Assembly: GCF_019168305.1 (NCBI RefSeq)
Contig: NZ_JAHTBI010000030.1
Span: forward strand, 1-64,000
Reading direction: 5' to 3'
Length of the DNA stretch: 64,000 nt
Source: Pseudomonas aegrilactucae
GTDB taxonomy: Bacteria; Pseudomonadota; Gammaproteobacteria; Pseudomonadales; Pseudomonadaceae
Notes under the pieces: model-generated
Database searches by the model: none
Told to the model about the DNA's origin: nothing
Seen by the model: only the letters and a program-made list of their open reading frames with translations
Part shown: piece after piece, positions 43,475 to 52,995 of the stretch
How positions within the stretch are numbered: position 1 is the stretch's first letter
How the letters are laid out: each line of letters opens with the position of its first letter
Program-made: the position numbers and the translations under genes

Positions 43475-46400
43475 TCAGCTACGTGACGACGGGCCTGGGC
43501 GCGGCTCGCGCAGTATGGTCCTGGTCAGTTCCATGCGGGCCTGCTCGACCCTGTTCATCAACGCCGCGTAAGCCGCACGGTACTCGCTGCTGTTGAGCGA
43601 CAGCACCGCCGGCAACGCCTCGTGCAGGCCGAGCCGTCCACTCTGGTGCAGGATGTCGCGCAGGCGCGCCTGCTCGTCCTCGCTCAGTTGCGGCGCCAGT
43701 TCATCATTGCTGACGGCGTCCAGGTATTCGGCGATTCGGTCTCTCCAGCGATAGACCTGCACCAGCTGTGGCGACGCGGCGAAATCCAGGTAACGCTGCC
43801 AGTACGCCTGGGCGTAGAGATAGTCGGGCATCTGGCTGAGCTGGGAGCGCAGCACGGCCTCGCAGGCTTCATCCAGCATGGCCTGGGTGACCCAGTTGGT
43901 GTAGCTGGTGAAGGCCTGTTCGGTGGGCTGGTCGCGCAGCCCCAGGCGTTGGGTCAGGGCAATTCTGAAGTACAGCTCGATTTCGCTGTAGTCGATTGTA
44001 TGCCCCAGCCTGCGCCAGCCGGGGATGCTGGCTGTCACCTGCTCGCGCAGGCGCAGCGCGCGCCAATGGCTGATCGCCATATCGATCAGTTCGCCCTCGG
44101 CTGCCGCATGGTCCACGCTGGCCAGCGCCAGGTCGGCGTGCAGCAGGTTTTCCAGTTGCGAGAACACGACCGCGTCACGGTCGATGCAGCTCACCGCTTC
44201 GCGTGCCAGTTCATACAGGGCCCTGCGCAGATCCTGGCCGAAAGCACCACGGACCAGCGCCTGGATTCGCTTGCGCATCGCCGCCTTCTGCGCCGCCTCG
44301 GGATACAGCTGGTCCCGCCTGAGCAGCAGGGCGAAGAACTCGACCACCGATTCGCCCTGGTCTTCAAGCAATTGCCGGGCTCGTGCCTGGTCCTCGTCGG
44401 ACATGCCTTCGAACAGACCGGGAGCATCGCGCAATGCCGCAGCATGCCGTACCGACGCCGGCTCGAGGTCGGTCGAACCTTCGGAGTCGGAGTGCGAATT
44501 GCTCGACTCATCGGAATCTTCCAGGTAGTTGCCGACGGCGGTCATGTCGTCCTCGAAGCGTTCGCGCATCGGCTCGGGCAGGTAATCGGTGGCCATCCGT
44601 ACCCCACGGGTACGCCCGGCCCCGTCGGGTACGCTGGCAATGGCCAGCCCGCGCAGATCGGCGCTTTGTATCCGTGGCAGCCGTTCCAGGCCCATCGGCC
44701 ATTGGGTCACCGGCTCGCTCAGGTAGGACAGGTCGACCTCTTCGAGTGCGAGCATGCGGGTCAGGTCCGGCATGCGCGAGAGCGGATTGGCCGACAGGTC
44801 CAGGCTTACCAGCTGTCGCAGGCCACCCAGGTCGGCGACATCCTGCTCGGTCAGGTTGATGTGATTCTGTCCAAGGTTCAGAGCACGCAGTGGCTGCAGG
44901 TTTTGCAGCACGGCAAACACGCCCTGGCTGAAGGTGGCGCTCGAGCCTTGTATCGTCAGTGTGCGCAACGAGCCATTGGCGATGAGCCGGGTCATGTCGC
45001 GCACGCTCCAGTTGAACTCTGGCAGATCGATGTCATTGAGGATCAGGATCTGCAGGTTGCGCAGGTCGCCCAGGCCCGACAGGCGAGAGGGCGCCAACTG
45101 CGTGCGCGACAGGTTCAGGTGGGTGAGCTGGCGCAGGTTCTCCAGGCCCTGGGGAAGTTCCGTCAGGGGCACACTGACCAGCTCGAGACGGTGCAGGTTT
45201 GGAAAAAGTTGCAACCAGGCCGACAGGTTGGCGGTTTGCCTGATGTTCAGCACCCTCAGCGAGATGACCGCCGGCAGCGCCATCGGCAACACTGGCAGTT
45301 CGCTGTCGAAGGGGCTTTCGATGCACACGTCACCCTGGCCCAGGGTCAGGCGACATTCCCAGGCGTGCAGCAGCTGATTGGTTGCGTCCACGCGCTGAAG
45401 GCGCACGTCGGCATTGCTGCTCTGCCCGATCCAGCGGGTCAGGGTGGCGTCGAGCACCAGGCGTTCCTGCTCCAGCCGCGTCACATGTGCACCGAGCGGC
45501 TCGTTCTGGTGCAGCAGGTGAGTGATGTAACGGTTGACGGTGCGGCGGGGTATGGACAGTTGATGGTGCGTGATCAGTCGCTCCAGGCGCGTGTGCAATG
45601 GTTCGCGGTTGAACAGGCTCTGGTCCTGGCTCGGGGCGCGCAGCGTCGGGGTGATGGCTGTACGGCTCAGCCAGCTTCTGTTGACCGGCATGCCCAGCAG
45701 CAGGCGTGCTCGGGTGGGGCGTGCCAGTGCCATTTCCATCAGGCGCTGGTGCAACCGTTGCGGTTCGTTCAGGCCAAAGCCCAGCCGCGTGCTGAGCGCT
45801 TCACCCAGCGCGTACAGCAGCGCGCGATAGAAGCCGAACTCGGTGTTGTCCTGGGCCAGCAGTACCTGGTCTGAACTGACCGTGTGCCAGCCCTCGTCCT
45901 CATCCAGGTACACCGAGGTGGTGTCGACATCGGTCTGCCCCAGCTCGGCCAGCGGCGTGCCGAACCGCTCGCCGCCACGCAGCAACAGCGCGGTGCCGGC
46001 TGGCCAGCGGTCGAGGTACTCGAGCAGGCGCACCGCCAGTACCAAGGTGTCCTGGTTGATCGAGGTCGGCTGGGTAAAGCCCTCCAGCGCATGGCTCAGG
46101 CGCGCGTCGTAGTCGAGCTCGCGGGCCTGTTCGGCCAGGTCCAGGGGCAGTGGCAGGGGCGGCGATGCCTGCAGTGGTGCGTACACGCGTGCCTGATTAT
46201 CGTCCAGCAGGCGCTGTGCGACGCTCAGCGGCAGATGCGGGTAACGCTGTTGAAGCTCCTGCACGGCCGCATCGGTCGACAATTGCGCCAGTTCGAAACG
46301 GTGGAATGCTATCGCCCGGTTTAGCCGTGCCGCCCACGCAGCGTACAGATCGGCCGGCGGCGGGGTGCAGTTGGCGTCGCACGTATTGGCGGTGTCCCCT

Positions 46401-48058
46401 GGCGCAGGGGTCTGCTCACCGTTGCGGCGCGTGCGTTGCGGTGCCGGGTCCTTGCCAAGATAGGTCGCCACGGCCCGGTAGAATGCCAGGAGCTGGGGGA
46501 CTTCATCGATCTTGGGTACCGGCAGCCCCTTGGCAATCCGGGCCATGCTGCCAGCCACCGCCTCGCACAGCCGGGCACGTTGCAGCACATGCTGGAGCTG
46601 GGCGGGCACCGGCTTGTCGCGCAGGTAGACCTGGCGCAGTTGCGCGTTGCTCGTCCCGCTGACGCGGCCAAGGCGCATCAGGCTCTCATCGTCAAAGCCG
46701 GCCGCCAGCGGGCCCAGGCGGCGCAGCAGTGACAGGCGCTCCCAGCGCTGTGGCTGTTCCAGGTGGTGGTGCCAGGCGCCGCTACCGTTGTGGTGCAAGA
46801 GCGGGCAGTAGGCGGTCTTGTCGCTGGGGTGCAGGATGCGCCAGTCGCCCTGTGGCGTCTGTTGCACGGCGTAGAACGCCTGGTTGATGCAGATCGCCTT
46901 TTGCGTACCGAGGGTATGCAGCCCCTGGGTATCCGGCTGCCCGGCTGCGGCGCTGTCGACCTCCAGCTGGTAGGCGCTCAGGTCCGGCAGCCAGTGTCGA
47001 TAGTTGGCAGACTCAGGCTTGATCACCCGCAACGGTGCGATCCAGTCCGAAGGGGCGCGGCCCTCGTCTTCCTCGCTGCAACCCAGGCCTGGGCCAAGGC
47101 CGATCAGCACATGCGATTCGATCGCGTCGACGAAGGCCGGGCCCAGCTTGCCCAGTTGCACGGCCTGTTGCGCAGTGGTGGGGATCAGGTAGCGCGCATC
47201 GTCGAGCAGGCGCGCGCTCATGCTGGTCTGCACGAACGTGCGCAGCCCCTGTTGCAAAGGCACGGCGGCCATCGGCAAATCCACCAGCGCGTCGCTGGCG
47301 AGCCAGCGTGGCAGTACCTGCGGTTGCTGGCGTAGCGCAATGAAACGCATGAAGTAGCGTTGGAACTCGATGCTGTTCAGTGCGCTGCGCAGTTCGGCAA
47401 AAAAACGGGTGCGGGCGCTGTACTGCTTGAGTGGATGCTCCGGGTGGCCCGGCATATAGACGACGCAGGGCGCATCGTCGGTGTCGGGGCCCAACAGCAG
47501 GACATCGGGCAGCGTCAGTTCATCGAACAGGCTGAGCGCAGCGCACAGGCTCACGTCCGGGCCGAAGTACGGGCCCAGCTGTGCGAACTCCGGCGAGCCG
47601 TCCGGGTAGGCGTCGATGGCCCAGTCGAGCAGACGCTTGCCGTCCTTGCCCAGGTCGCCCTTGATCGCGGCGATGGTGTATTCCTCGCGCAGCGTGGCCA
47701 GGTAGGCCTGTTGCTTGGCGGTGTGCAGCGTTTGCTGTTCGAGCCTGGCACTCAGATAGGCGGGGTAGTGCTGGTCCAGGCGCAAGCGTGCCTGCAACTG
47801 ATGGAGCCGCTCGGGGGTGACGGTTGCCGAGTCGAGCGCAGCCAGGTCTGCGAGGTTGTAGGTATACAGGCTGTGGATCCCGGCGCAGGCCTGCATGGCC
47901 TGCCGGCGCGCTTGACGACCCAGCGTGCGCCGGGTGTGCAATTCGCGTCGCTGCTGTGCATCGGCGCGCTGCAGCCATCGCGGTTGCTCGGCGGTCTCGA
48001 GGGGGGAGAACAGCGTATCGAAGTGTCGAACCAGAGGGGGCGTGGGGGTGTCGGGCAT
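43475..48058 (-). CDS. Large LRR protein with C-terminal NEL-type E3 ubiquitin ligase domain; candidate effector
   Basis: A 1527-residue protein. Residues ~1-900 match the long N-terminal region of Pseudomonas proteins labelled DUF6543/dermonecrotic-toxin-like (DWAIDAYPDGSPEF; ALLLRGGERFGTPLAELG). Leucine-rich repeats span ~930-1135 (NLHRLELVSVPLTELPQGLE, LTHLNLSRTQL, LVSLDLSANPLSRMPDL). An acidic Ser/Asp linker (~1175-1195) precedes a helical region with SCIDRDAVVF, matching the CxD active site of NEL E3 ligases (IpaH, SspH1/2); the predicted catalytic Cys is 1291. Such enzymes attach ubiquitin to host proteins. No signal peptide or secretion genes are nearby. The ATG at 48058 has AAGGA 9 bp upstream; the ATG at 48067 directly abuts it and is less likely. 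Confidence 0.85.
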   Translation of the reverse strand: MPDTPTPPLVRHFDTLFSPLETAEQPRWLQRADAQQRRELHTRRTLGRQARRQAMQACAGIHSLYTYNLADLAALDSATVTPERLHQLQARLRLDQHYPAYLSARLEQQTLHTAKQQAYLATLREEYTIAAIKGDLGKDGKRLLDWAIDAYPDGSPEFAQLGPYFGPDVSLCAALSLFDELTLPDVLLLGPDTDDAPCVVYMPGHPEHPLKQYSARTRFFAELRSALNSIEFQRYFMRFIALRQQPQVLPRWLASDALVDLPMAAVPLQQGLRTFVQTSMSARLLDDARYLIPTTAQQAVQLGKLGPAFVDAIESHVLIGLGPGLGCSEEDEGRAPSDWIAPLRVIKPESANYRHWLPDLSAYQLEVDSAAAGQPDTQGLHTLGTQKAICINQAFYAVQQTPQGDWRILHPSDKTAYCPLLHHNGSGAWHHHLEQPQRWERLSLLRRLGPLAAGFDDESLMRLGRVSGTSNAQLRQVYLRDKPVPAQLQHVLQRARLCEAVAGSMARIAKGLPVPKIDEVPQLLAFYRAVATYLGKDPAPQRTRRNGEQTPAPGDTANTCDANCTPPPADLYAAWAARLNRAIAFHRFELAQLSTDAAVQELQQRYPHLPLSVAQRLLDDNQARVYAPLQASPPLPLPLDLAEQARELDYDARLSHALEGFTQPTSINQDTLVLAVRLLEYLDRWPAGTALLLRGGERFGTPLAELGQTDVDTTSVYLDEDEGWHTVSSDQVLLAQDNTEFGFYRALLYALGEALSTRLGFGLNEPQRLHQRLMEMALARPTRARLLLGMPVNRSWLSRTAITPTLRAPSQDQSLFNREPLHTRLERLITHHQLSIPRRTVNRYITHLLHQNEPLGAHVTRLEQERLVLDATLTRWIGQSSNADVRLQRVDATNQLLHAWECRLTLGQGDVCIESPFDSELPVLPMALPAVISLRVLNIRQTANLSAWLQLFPNLHRLELVSVPLTELPQGLENLRQLTHLNLSRTQLAPSRLSGLGDLRNLQILILNDIDLPEFNWSVRDMTRLIANGSLRTLTIQGSSATFSQGVFAVLQNLQPLRALNLGQNHINLTEQDVADLGGLRQLVSLDLSANPLSRMPDLTRMLALEEVDLSYLSEPVTQWPMGLERLPRIQSADLRGLAIASVPDGAGRTRGVRMATDYLPEPMRERFEDDMTAVGNYLEDSDESSNSHSDSEGSTDLEPASVRHAAALRDAPGLFEGMSDEDQARARQLLEDQGESVVEFFALLLRRDQLYPEAAQKAAMRKRIQALVRGAFGQDLRRALYELAREAVSCIDRDAVVFSQLENLLHADLALASVDHAAAEGELIDMAISHWRALRLREQVTASIPGWRRLGHTIDYSEIELYFRIALTQRLGLRDQPTEQAFTSYTNWVTQAMLDEACEAVLRSQLSQMPDYLYAQAYWQRYLDFAASPQLVQVYRWRDRIAEYLDAVSNDELAPQLSEDEQARLRDILHQSGRLGLHEALPAVLSLNSSEYRAAYAALMNRVEQARMELTRTILREPRPGPSSRS

Positions 48059-48145
48059 GGTGCACATTCCTTGTTGAGGGGGGAACGTGCCATTGATTCA
48101 GGTGCTGATCGTGCGACGGTGGTAGTTATTGCGCGGACCCCGGGC

Positions 48146-48177
48146 AAAAAAAATCCCGCCCGGTCATGGGCGGGATT
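48146..48177 (-). terminator. Intrinsic terminator of the ompA-like/DUF4398 genes
   Basis: Read on the minus strand, AATCCCGCCC and GGGCGGGATT form a 10-bp stem ending in a run of eight T. It lies 20 bp after the OmpA-like gene stop and about 90 bp before the LRR-NEL gene start, so that gene needs its own promoter in the remaining 87 bp. Confidence 0.92.
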
Positions 48178-48196
48178 GTGCTTGCGGCTCAGCGGT

Positions 48197-48985
48197 TCAG
48201 TAGGCCTTGCTTAACGAGCGTGGTGCCACAGGCTGGTTGTCGTTGGAAATGGTCACTTCCACGCGACGGTTCTGCGCACGGCCCGAATTGCTGGTGTTGT
48301 CGGCTACCGGGAACTCCTTGCCGTAGCCCTGTGCGACGATGCGGGCCGGGTCCACGCCGGCACGTACCAGAGCGGTGCGCACAGCGCCTGCACGGCGTTC
48401 GGACAACGACTGGTTATAGTTGGCGGTGCCCTTGCTGTCGGTGTAGCCCTCGACGATCACCTTGCGGTCAGGGTTTTCCTGAAGGAAGCGTGCCAGGGTG
48501 GTGATATTCGGCAGCGCGCTGCTTTTGAGGGTGGCCTTGTCGAAGTCGAACAGCACGTCACCGAAGGTCACCAGGGTGCCGCGTTCGGTCTGCTTGGCGT
48601 TGAGGCTGTCCTGCAGTTGCTTGATCTGTGCGTCACGGGCATCCAGGCGGGCCTGGGCGCGTTTGGCTGCAGCGTTCTTCAGGTTGCCTTCGGCGTCACG
48701 CAGCGCGATGGTCTGCTTGGCCACTTCGACGCGCTGGTTGGTCAGGTAGGCGAGTTGGTCGACTTTCTTCTCGTCTTCCTTGTTCATGTAGGCCTGGTCG
48801 GCCTTGTTCAGCCAGTCTTGTGCGTCCTTGGTTTCAAGGGCGGCGACCTTGCTGGCCTGCGGGTTGCTCTGCAGCGCAGAGAAGTTGGTCCGAGCGGATT
48901 CCAGGTTGGCGTTAGGCGGGGTGGAGCAGGCGGCCAGGCCAACGCTGAGTGCCAGGAGGGCGGGGATCATCACGTGTTTACGCAT
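48197..48985 (-). CDS. OmpA-family lipoprotein with DUF4398 domain
   Basis: A 262-residue lipoprotein: signal MRKHVMIPALLALSVGLAAC with lipobox and Cys20, an N-terminal DUF4398-like helical region (LESARTNFSALQSNPQASKV, KADQAYMNKEDEKKVDQLAY), a coiled-coil segment, and a C-terminal OmpA/Pal peptidoglycan-binding domain (VIVEGYTDSKGTANYNQSLS, RIVAQGYGKEFPVADN, GRAQNRRVEV). It should tether the outer membrane to peptidoglycan. It follows the DUF4398 lipoprotein gene by 53 bp on the same strand and ends at a strong terminator. Confidence 0.92.
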   Translation of the reverse strand: MRKHVMIPALLALSVGLAACSTPPNANLESARTNFSALQSNPQASKVAALETKDAQDWLNKADQAYMNKEDEKKVDQLAYLTNQRVEVAKQTIALRDAEGNLKNAAAKRAQARLDARDAQIKQLQDSLNAKQTERGTLVTFGDVLFDFDKATLKSSALPNITTLARFLQENPDRKVIVEGYTDSKGTANYNQSLSERRAGAVRTALVRAGVDPARIVAQGYGKEFPVADNTSNSGRAQNRRVEVTISNDNQPVAPRSLSKAY

Positions 48986-49038
48986 AATGGTTCATCCTTT
49001 GATCGATTACGAATGCACGGGTCGGCAATGCGAGCGGC

Positions 49039-49452
49039 TTACTGCGCGCTGCGCATGCCTTCCTCACGCAGGTCCTGCACGCCCTGGTTGGCGTCTTGCA
49101 CGGCTTTTTCAGCCTTGGCCGCCTGGGCTTTGCGTTCGGCAACGCGAGCGTCCCATTCGGCCTGCTCGGCCAGGCGCTTGGCGTCGTCGTACTTCTTGTC
49201 GTGCATGGCGATTTCGGCTTGTTTGAGCTTGTCCTGGGCCGACTTCATTTCGACGGCGGCGAACTCGGTGCCGCCGGCGCTGACGGCGGAGTTCACGGCA
49301 GACTGGGTCACGGCGTACTGCTCGGTGGGCGGGTTGCCGGCGCAGCCGGCCAGGACCAGGCTGCTGCCCACTGCCAGCGCAGCCAGCTTGAGCCCGCGCA
49401 GGTGGTTGGAGGGGGTGTTTTCGGTGCGGGTCTTCATGGTGGTCAACTCCAT
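49039..49452 (-). CDS. DUF4398 lipoprotein
   Basis: A 137-residue lipoprotein: basic N-region, then SSLVLAGCAG with the lipidated Cys, and a helical DUF4398 domain (VEMKSAQDKLKQAEIAMHDK, DAKRLAEQAEWDARVAERKA). The same helical pattern recurs in the OmpA-like protein encoded next, so the two proteins may pair. The ATG at 49452 is chosen because AGGAG stands 7 bp before it; the upstream frame to 49521 is not needed. Function unknown. Confidence 0.85.
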   Translation of the reverse strand: MELTTMKTRTENTPSNHLRGLKLAALAVGSSLVLAGCAGNPPTEQYAVTQSAVNSAVSAGGTEFAAVEMKSAQDKLKQAEIAMHDKKYDDAKRLAEQAEWDARVAERKAQAAKAEKAVQDANQGVQDLREEGMRSAQ

Positions 49453-49629
49453 TGGATCACTCCTGATGAACAACGAATTCCGTAACAGTCCATCGGCGTA
49501 GCCCGTCAGGCTGGGGAACACGATAAGCCCGGTGCTGAAGGGTTTTGCCGTAATGGCTATTGGCTGTGACCGAAGCGTTTTTTTGAATAGTTCAGAAAAA
49601 AATCGGTGGTTTTCAGATTTTTTACCTGA

Positions 49630-49641
49630 CTGATCGGTCAG
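49630..49641. promoter_or_regulatory. Palindrome-like site similar to the tetR upstream site
   Basis: CTGATCGGTCAG differs by one base from the perfect palindrome at 39576-39587. It is part of ACTGA-TCGG-TCAGT and lies 178 bp upstream of the DUF4398 lipoprotein start. Confidence 0.35.
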
Positions 49642-49747
49642 TGGGTTTTTGTGGAACTTTGGGGTGTTGGCGGGGTACGTGGGCGTGCGTAGATGGGGTG
49701 ATGCGTGGTGTTGTTGCGGTGTCGGGAAGAGTGCTGAAGCGAACGCA

Positions 49748-49831
49748 CAAGGCTGACAACTCCGACCTGTCAGGCCATGGTGCGTTGCAGCAAATGTGCC
49801 ATAGCCTGTGATATTGGCGTTGTCAGCCTTG
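49748..49831. repeat. 84-bp element with 13-bp inverted ends
   Basis: CAAGGCTGACAAC (49748-49760) and GTTGTCAGCCTTG (49819-49831) are perfect inverted copies enclosing 58 bp. An inner GACCTGTCAGG near 49764 repeats part of the arm. No clear target-site duplication flanks it. It could be a small mobile element remnant, an RNA stem or a terminator-like structure. Confidence 0.5.
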
Positions 49832-49873
49832 ATGGCTTGGCATCAAATTGAGGGGCGCCATGAGGCTCCTGTC

Positions 49874-50218
49874 TCAATGCGTCGACCCATCCTTGCGCTC
49901 GCTCATGTCCCGCAAATACCGCCGCGATAACGCCAGAAACCGAGGCGTTGGCCCAATATCCTCATACAAGGGATTGTCCTCTTCATCGGTCGCAATCACC
50001 TTCTGACCCCGCACATACGGAAAACTCGCCTCCAACTCCTCCAGCGCCGCCCCCAGCAACTCGCCCAGCAGCTCTTCCGGCCGCCGCTTGGGATACATCT
50101 CGGCCAACGCCGACAACCGCGCCGCCGCTTCCACATCCAGGTGCAGGGCATAACCCATCGCAGTCAAACGTCCCTTGGCACTCTGTTCCCAATGCTCGGC
50201 AAGATCACGGATCTTCAT
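49874..50218 (-). CDS. Conserved small protein upstream of ppc, unknown function
   Basis: A 114-residue soluble, charged protein. The middle (LHLDVEAAARLSALAEMYPK followed by RRPEELLGELLGAALEELEA) is predicted helical and could be a ribbon-helix-helix-like module, but this is a guess. Similar proteins beside ppc in Pseudomonas have been called pilin assembly protein, with no evidence I know. The ATG at 50218 is divergent from ppc with 149 bp between. Confidence 0.7.
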   Translation of the reverse strand: MKIRDLAEHWEQSAKGRLTAMGYALHLDVEAAARLSALAEMYPKRRPEELLGELLGAALEELEASFPYVRGQKVIATDEEDNPLYEDIGPTPRFLALSRRYLRDMSERKDGSTH

Positions 50219-50367
50219 GGTGGCCTCTTCAATTGCAGATGTATCTGATTAGAGCGTAGCCACTGCAGATAGTTTGGTCGCCACCACATGTCCCGGCTTG
50301 AAAGCACGCCCTCTACTGGGGCACTCTGGCCCCAGAGCTGTTTTCCCAGGGTCTGGAGACAAGGCTG

Positions 50368-52995
50368 ATGACCGATATCGATGTGCGCTTGCGTGAAGAT
50401 GTTCATCTGTTGGGCGAATTGTTGGGCGACACCGTACGCGAACAGTACGGCGAAGCCTTCCTGCAAAAGATCGAAGACATCCGCCGCAGCGCCAAGGCCG
50501 ACCGCAGCGGCAGCGCCGAACAGTTGAGTTCGACCCTCAATGACCTCGCCGAAGACGAACTGCTGCCCGTGGCCCGGGCCTTCAACCAGTTTCTCAACCT
50601 GGCCAACATCGCCGAGCAGTATCAACTGATCCGCCGCCGCGATGCCGACCAGCCCGCGCCCTTCGAAGCCCGCGTGCTGCCCGAGCTGCTGGCGCGCCTG
50701 CAAGCTGCCGGGCACAGCAACGACGCGCTGGCGCGCCAGCTCGGCAAACTGAGCATCGAGCTGGTGCTCACCGCCCACCCCACCGAAGTCGCGCGCCGTA
50801 CCCTGATCCAGAAGTACGATGCAATCGCCGCGCAACTGGCCACCCAGGATCACCGCGACCTGACCCCCGCCGAACGCGAACAGGTCCGCGAGCGCCTGCA
50901 ACGCCTGATCGCCGAGGCCTGGCACACCGAGGAAATCCGGCGTACCCGGCCTACGCCGGTAGACGAAGCCAAGTGGGGCTTCGCGGTCATCGAACACTCG
51001 CTGTGGCACGCCATCCCGCACCACCTGCGCAAGGTCGACAAGGCGCTGCATGACGCCACCGGCCTGCGCCTGCCGCTGGAGGCCGCGCCGATTCGCTTCG
51101 CTTCGTGGATGGGCGGCGACCGTGATGGCAACCCCAACGTCACCGCCAAGGTCACCCGTGAAGTGCTGCTGCTGGCGCGCTGGATGGCCGCCGACCTGTT
51201 CCTGCGCGACATCGATTCGCTGGCCGCCGAGCTTTCCATGCAGCAGGCCAGCGAGGCGCTGCGGGCCAAGGTCGGCGACTCTGCCGAGCCCTACCGCGCG
51301 CTGCTCAAGCAACTGCGCGAACGCCTGCGCGTTACCCGTGCCTGGGCCCAGAGCGCGCTGGCCAGCCCGCAACCGGCACCCGCCCAGGTACTGCACGACA
51401 ACCACGAACTGTTTGCGCCGCTGCTGCTGTGCTTCGAGTCGCTGCACGCCTGCGGCATGGGCGTGATCGCCGATGGCCCGCTGCTCGATTGCCTGCGCCG
51501 GGCAGTGACGTTCGGGTTGTTCCTGGTGCGCCTGGATGTACGCCAGGACGCCAGCCGGCATGCCGACGCGCTCAGCGAGATTACCGAGTACCTGGGCCTG
51601 GGGCGCTACGCCGAGTGGAGCGAAGACACGCGCATTCAGTTCCTCCAGCAGGAACTGGGCAATCGCCGCCCACTGCTGCCCAGTGACTTCACGCCCCAGG
51701 CCGACACTGCCGAAGTGCTGGCTACCTGCCGTGAGGTGGCCGCGGCGCCCGCCGCGTCGCTGGGCTCCTATGTCATTTCCATGGCTGGCGCCGCCTCGGA
51801 TGTACTGGCGGTGCAACTGCTGCTCAAGGAGGCCGGCGTGCGTCGGCCGATGCGCGTGGTGCCTTTGTTCGAAACCCTCGCCGACCTCGATAACGCCGGC
51901 CCGGTAATGGAGCGCCTGCTCGGCCTGCCGGGCTATCGCGCCGGCCTGCACGGGCCACAGGAGGTGATGATCGGTTACTCCGACTCGGCCAAGGACGCCG
52001 GCACCACCGCCGCCGCCTGGGCCCAGTACCGGGCCCAGGAAACCCTGGTGCGCATCTGCCGCGAGGAGCAGGTCGAACTGCTGCTGTTCCACGGCCGCGG
52101 CGGTACTGTGGGGCGTGGCGGCGGCCCGGCGCATGCGGCGATCCTCTCGCAACCACCAGGCTCGGTGGCCGGGCGCTTCCGTACCACCGAACAGGGCGAG
52201 ATGATCCGCTTCAAGTTCGGCCTGCCGGACATCGCCGAGCAGAATCTCAACCTGTATCTGGCTGCGGTGCTGGAGGCGACCCTGTTGCCGCCCCCACCCC
52301 CGCAACCTGCCTGGCGCGAGCTGATGGACCAACTGGCGGCCGATGGCGTCAAGGCCTACCGCGCAGTGGTGCGCGACAACCCGCAGTTCGTCGAGTACTT
52401 CCGCCAGTCCACCCCCGAGCAGGAACTGGGGCGCCTGCCGCTGGGCAGCCGGCCGGCCAAGCGCCGTGCCGGCGGGATCGAGAGCCTGCGCGCCATCCCG
52501 TGGATCTTTGGCTGGACCCAGACGCGCCTGATGCTGCCGGCCTGGCTCGGCTGGGAAGCCGCACTGAACAACGCGCTGGCGCGCGGGCAGGGCGAACTGC
52601 TGGCCGAGATGCGCGAGCACTGGCCGTTCTTCCGTACGCGCATCGACATGCTCGAAATGGTATTGGCCAAGGCCGATGCAGAGATCGCACGCTCCTACGA
52701 CGAACGTCTGGTGCAACCGCAACTGCGACCTTTGGGGGCACATTTGCGCGACCTATTGTCGCAGGCGTGCCAGGTGGTGCTGGGCCTGACGGGCCAGCCG
52801 GTGCTACTGGCGCACAGCCCCGAGACCCTCGAATTCATCCGCCTGCGCAATACCTACCTGGACCCGCTACATCTATTGCAGGCCGAGCTGCTGGCACGTT
52901 CGCGCGGGCGTGAAGCCGCTCTGGACAGCCCTTTGGAACAGGCCCTGCTGGTGACTGTGGCGGGTATTGCAGCCGGTTTGCGCAACACAGGTTAA
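50368..52995 (+). CDS. ppc: Phosphoenolpyruvate carboxylase
   Basis: An 875-residue cytosolic enzyme that fixes bicarbonate onto PEP to make oxaloacetate and refill the TCA cycle. Conserved motifs: [15 protein letters not shown] with the catalytic His, [26 protein letters not shown] with the catalytic Lys, and [16 protein letters not shown]. The C-terminus ends RNTG, the usual allosteric tail. The ATG at 50368 follows GGAG. It is monocistronic and divergent from the small protein gene. The 267 bp to adk hold no gene. Confidence 0.98.
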   Translation: MTDIDVRLREDVHLLGELLGDTVREQYGEAFLQKIEDIRRSAKADRSGSAEQLSSTLNDLAEDELLPVARAFNQFLNLANIAEQYQLIRRRDADQPAPFEARVLPELLARLQAAGHSNDALARQLGKLSIELVLTAHPTEVARRTLIQKYDAIAAQLATQDHRDLTPAEREQVRERLQRLIAEAWHTEEIRRTRPTPVDEAKWGFAVIEHSLWHAIPHHLRKVDKALHDATGLRLPLEAAPIRFASWMGGDRDGNPNVTAKVTREVLLLARWMAADLFLRDIDSLAAELSMQQASEALRAKVGDSAEPYRALLKQLRERLRVTRAWAQSALASPQPAPAQVLHDNHELFAPLLLCFESLHACGMGVIADGPLLDCLRRAVTFGLFLVRLDVRQDASRHADALSEITEYLGLGRYAEWSEDTRIQFLQQELGNRRPLLPSDFTPQADTAEVLATCREVAAAPAASLGSYVISMAGAASDVLAVQLLLKEAGVRRPMRVVPLFETLADLDNAGPVMERLLGLPGYRAGLHGPQEVMIGYSDSAKDAGTTAAAWAQYRAQETLVRICREEQVELLLFHGRGGTVGRGGGPAHAAILSQPPGSVAGRFRTTEQGEMIRFKFGLPDIAEQNLNLYLAAVLEATLLPPPPPQPAWRELMDQLAADGVKAYRAVVRDNPQFVEYFRQSTPEQELGRLPLGSRPAKRRAGGIESLRAIPWIFGWTQTRLMLPAWLGWEAALNNALARGQGELLAEMREHWPFFRTRIDMLEMVLAKADAEIARSYDERLVQPQLRPLGAHLRDLLSQACQVVLGLTGQPVLLAHSPETLEFIRLRNTYLDPLHLLQAELLARSRGREAALDSPLEQALLVTVAGIAAGLRNTG

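Larger units (their letters stand above)
49453..49873. other. Gene-free stretch of 421 bp
   Basis: No credible gene was seen. The part near 49453-49660 is A/T-rich for this genome and should hold the promoter of the DUF4398-ompA genes on the minus strand. It also has a 12-bp palindrome-like site (49630-49641) and an 84-bp element with inverted ends (49748-49831), both listed separately. Confidence 0.6.

Noticed and set aside
43622..45874. A 750-residue plus-strand open frame
   Set aside because: Antisense to the LRR-NEL gene; Gln/Arg/His-rich with no domain.
50215..52743. An 842-residue minus-strand open frame
   Set aside because: Antisense shadow of ppc, with composition typical of such shadows.
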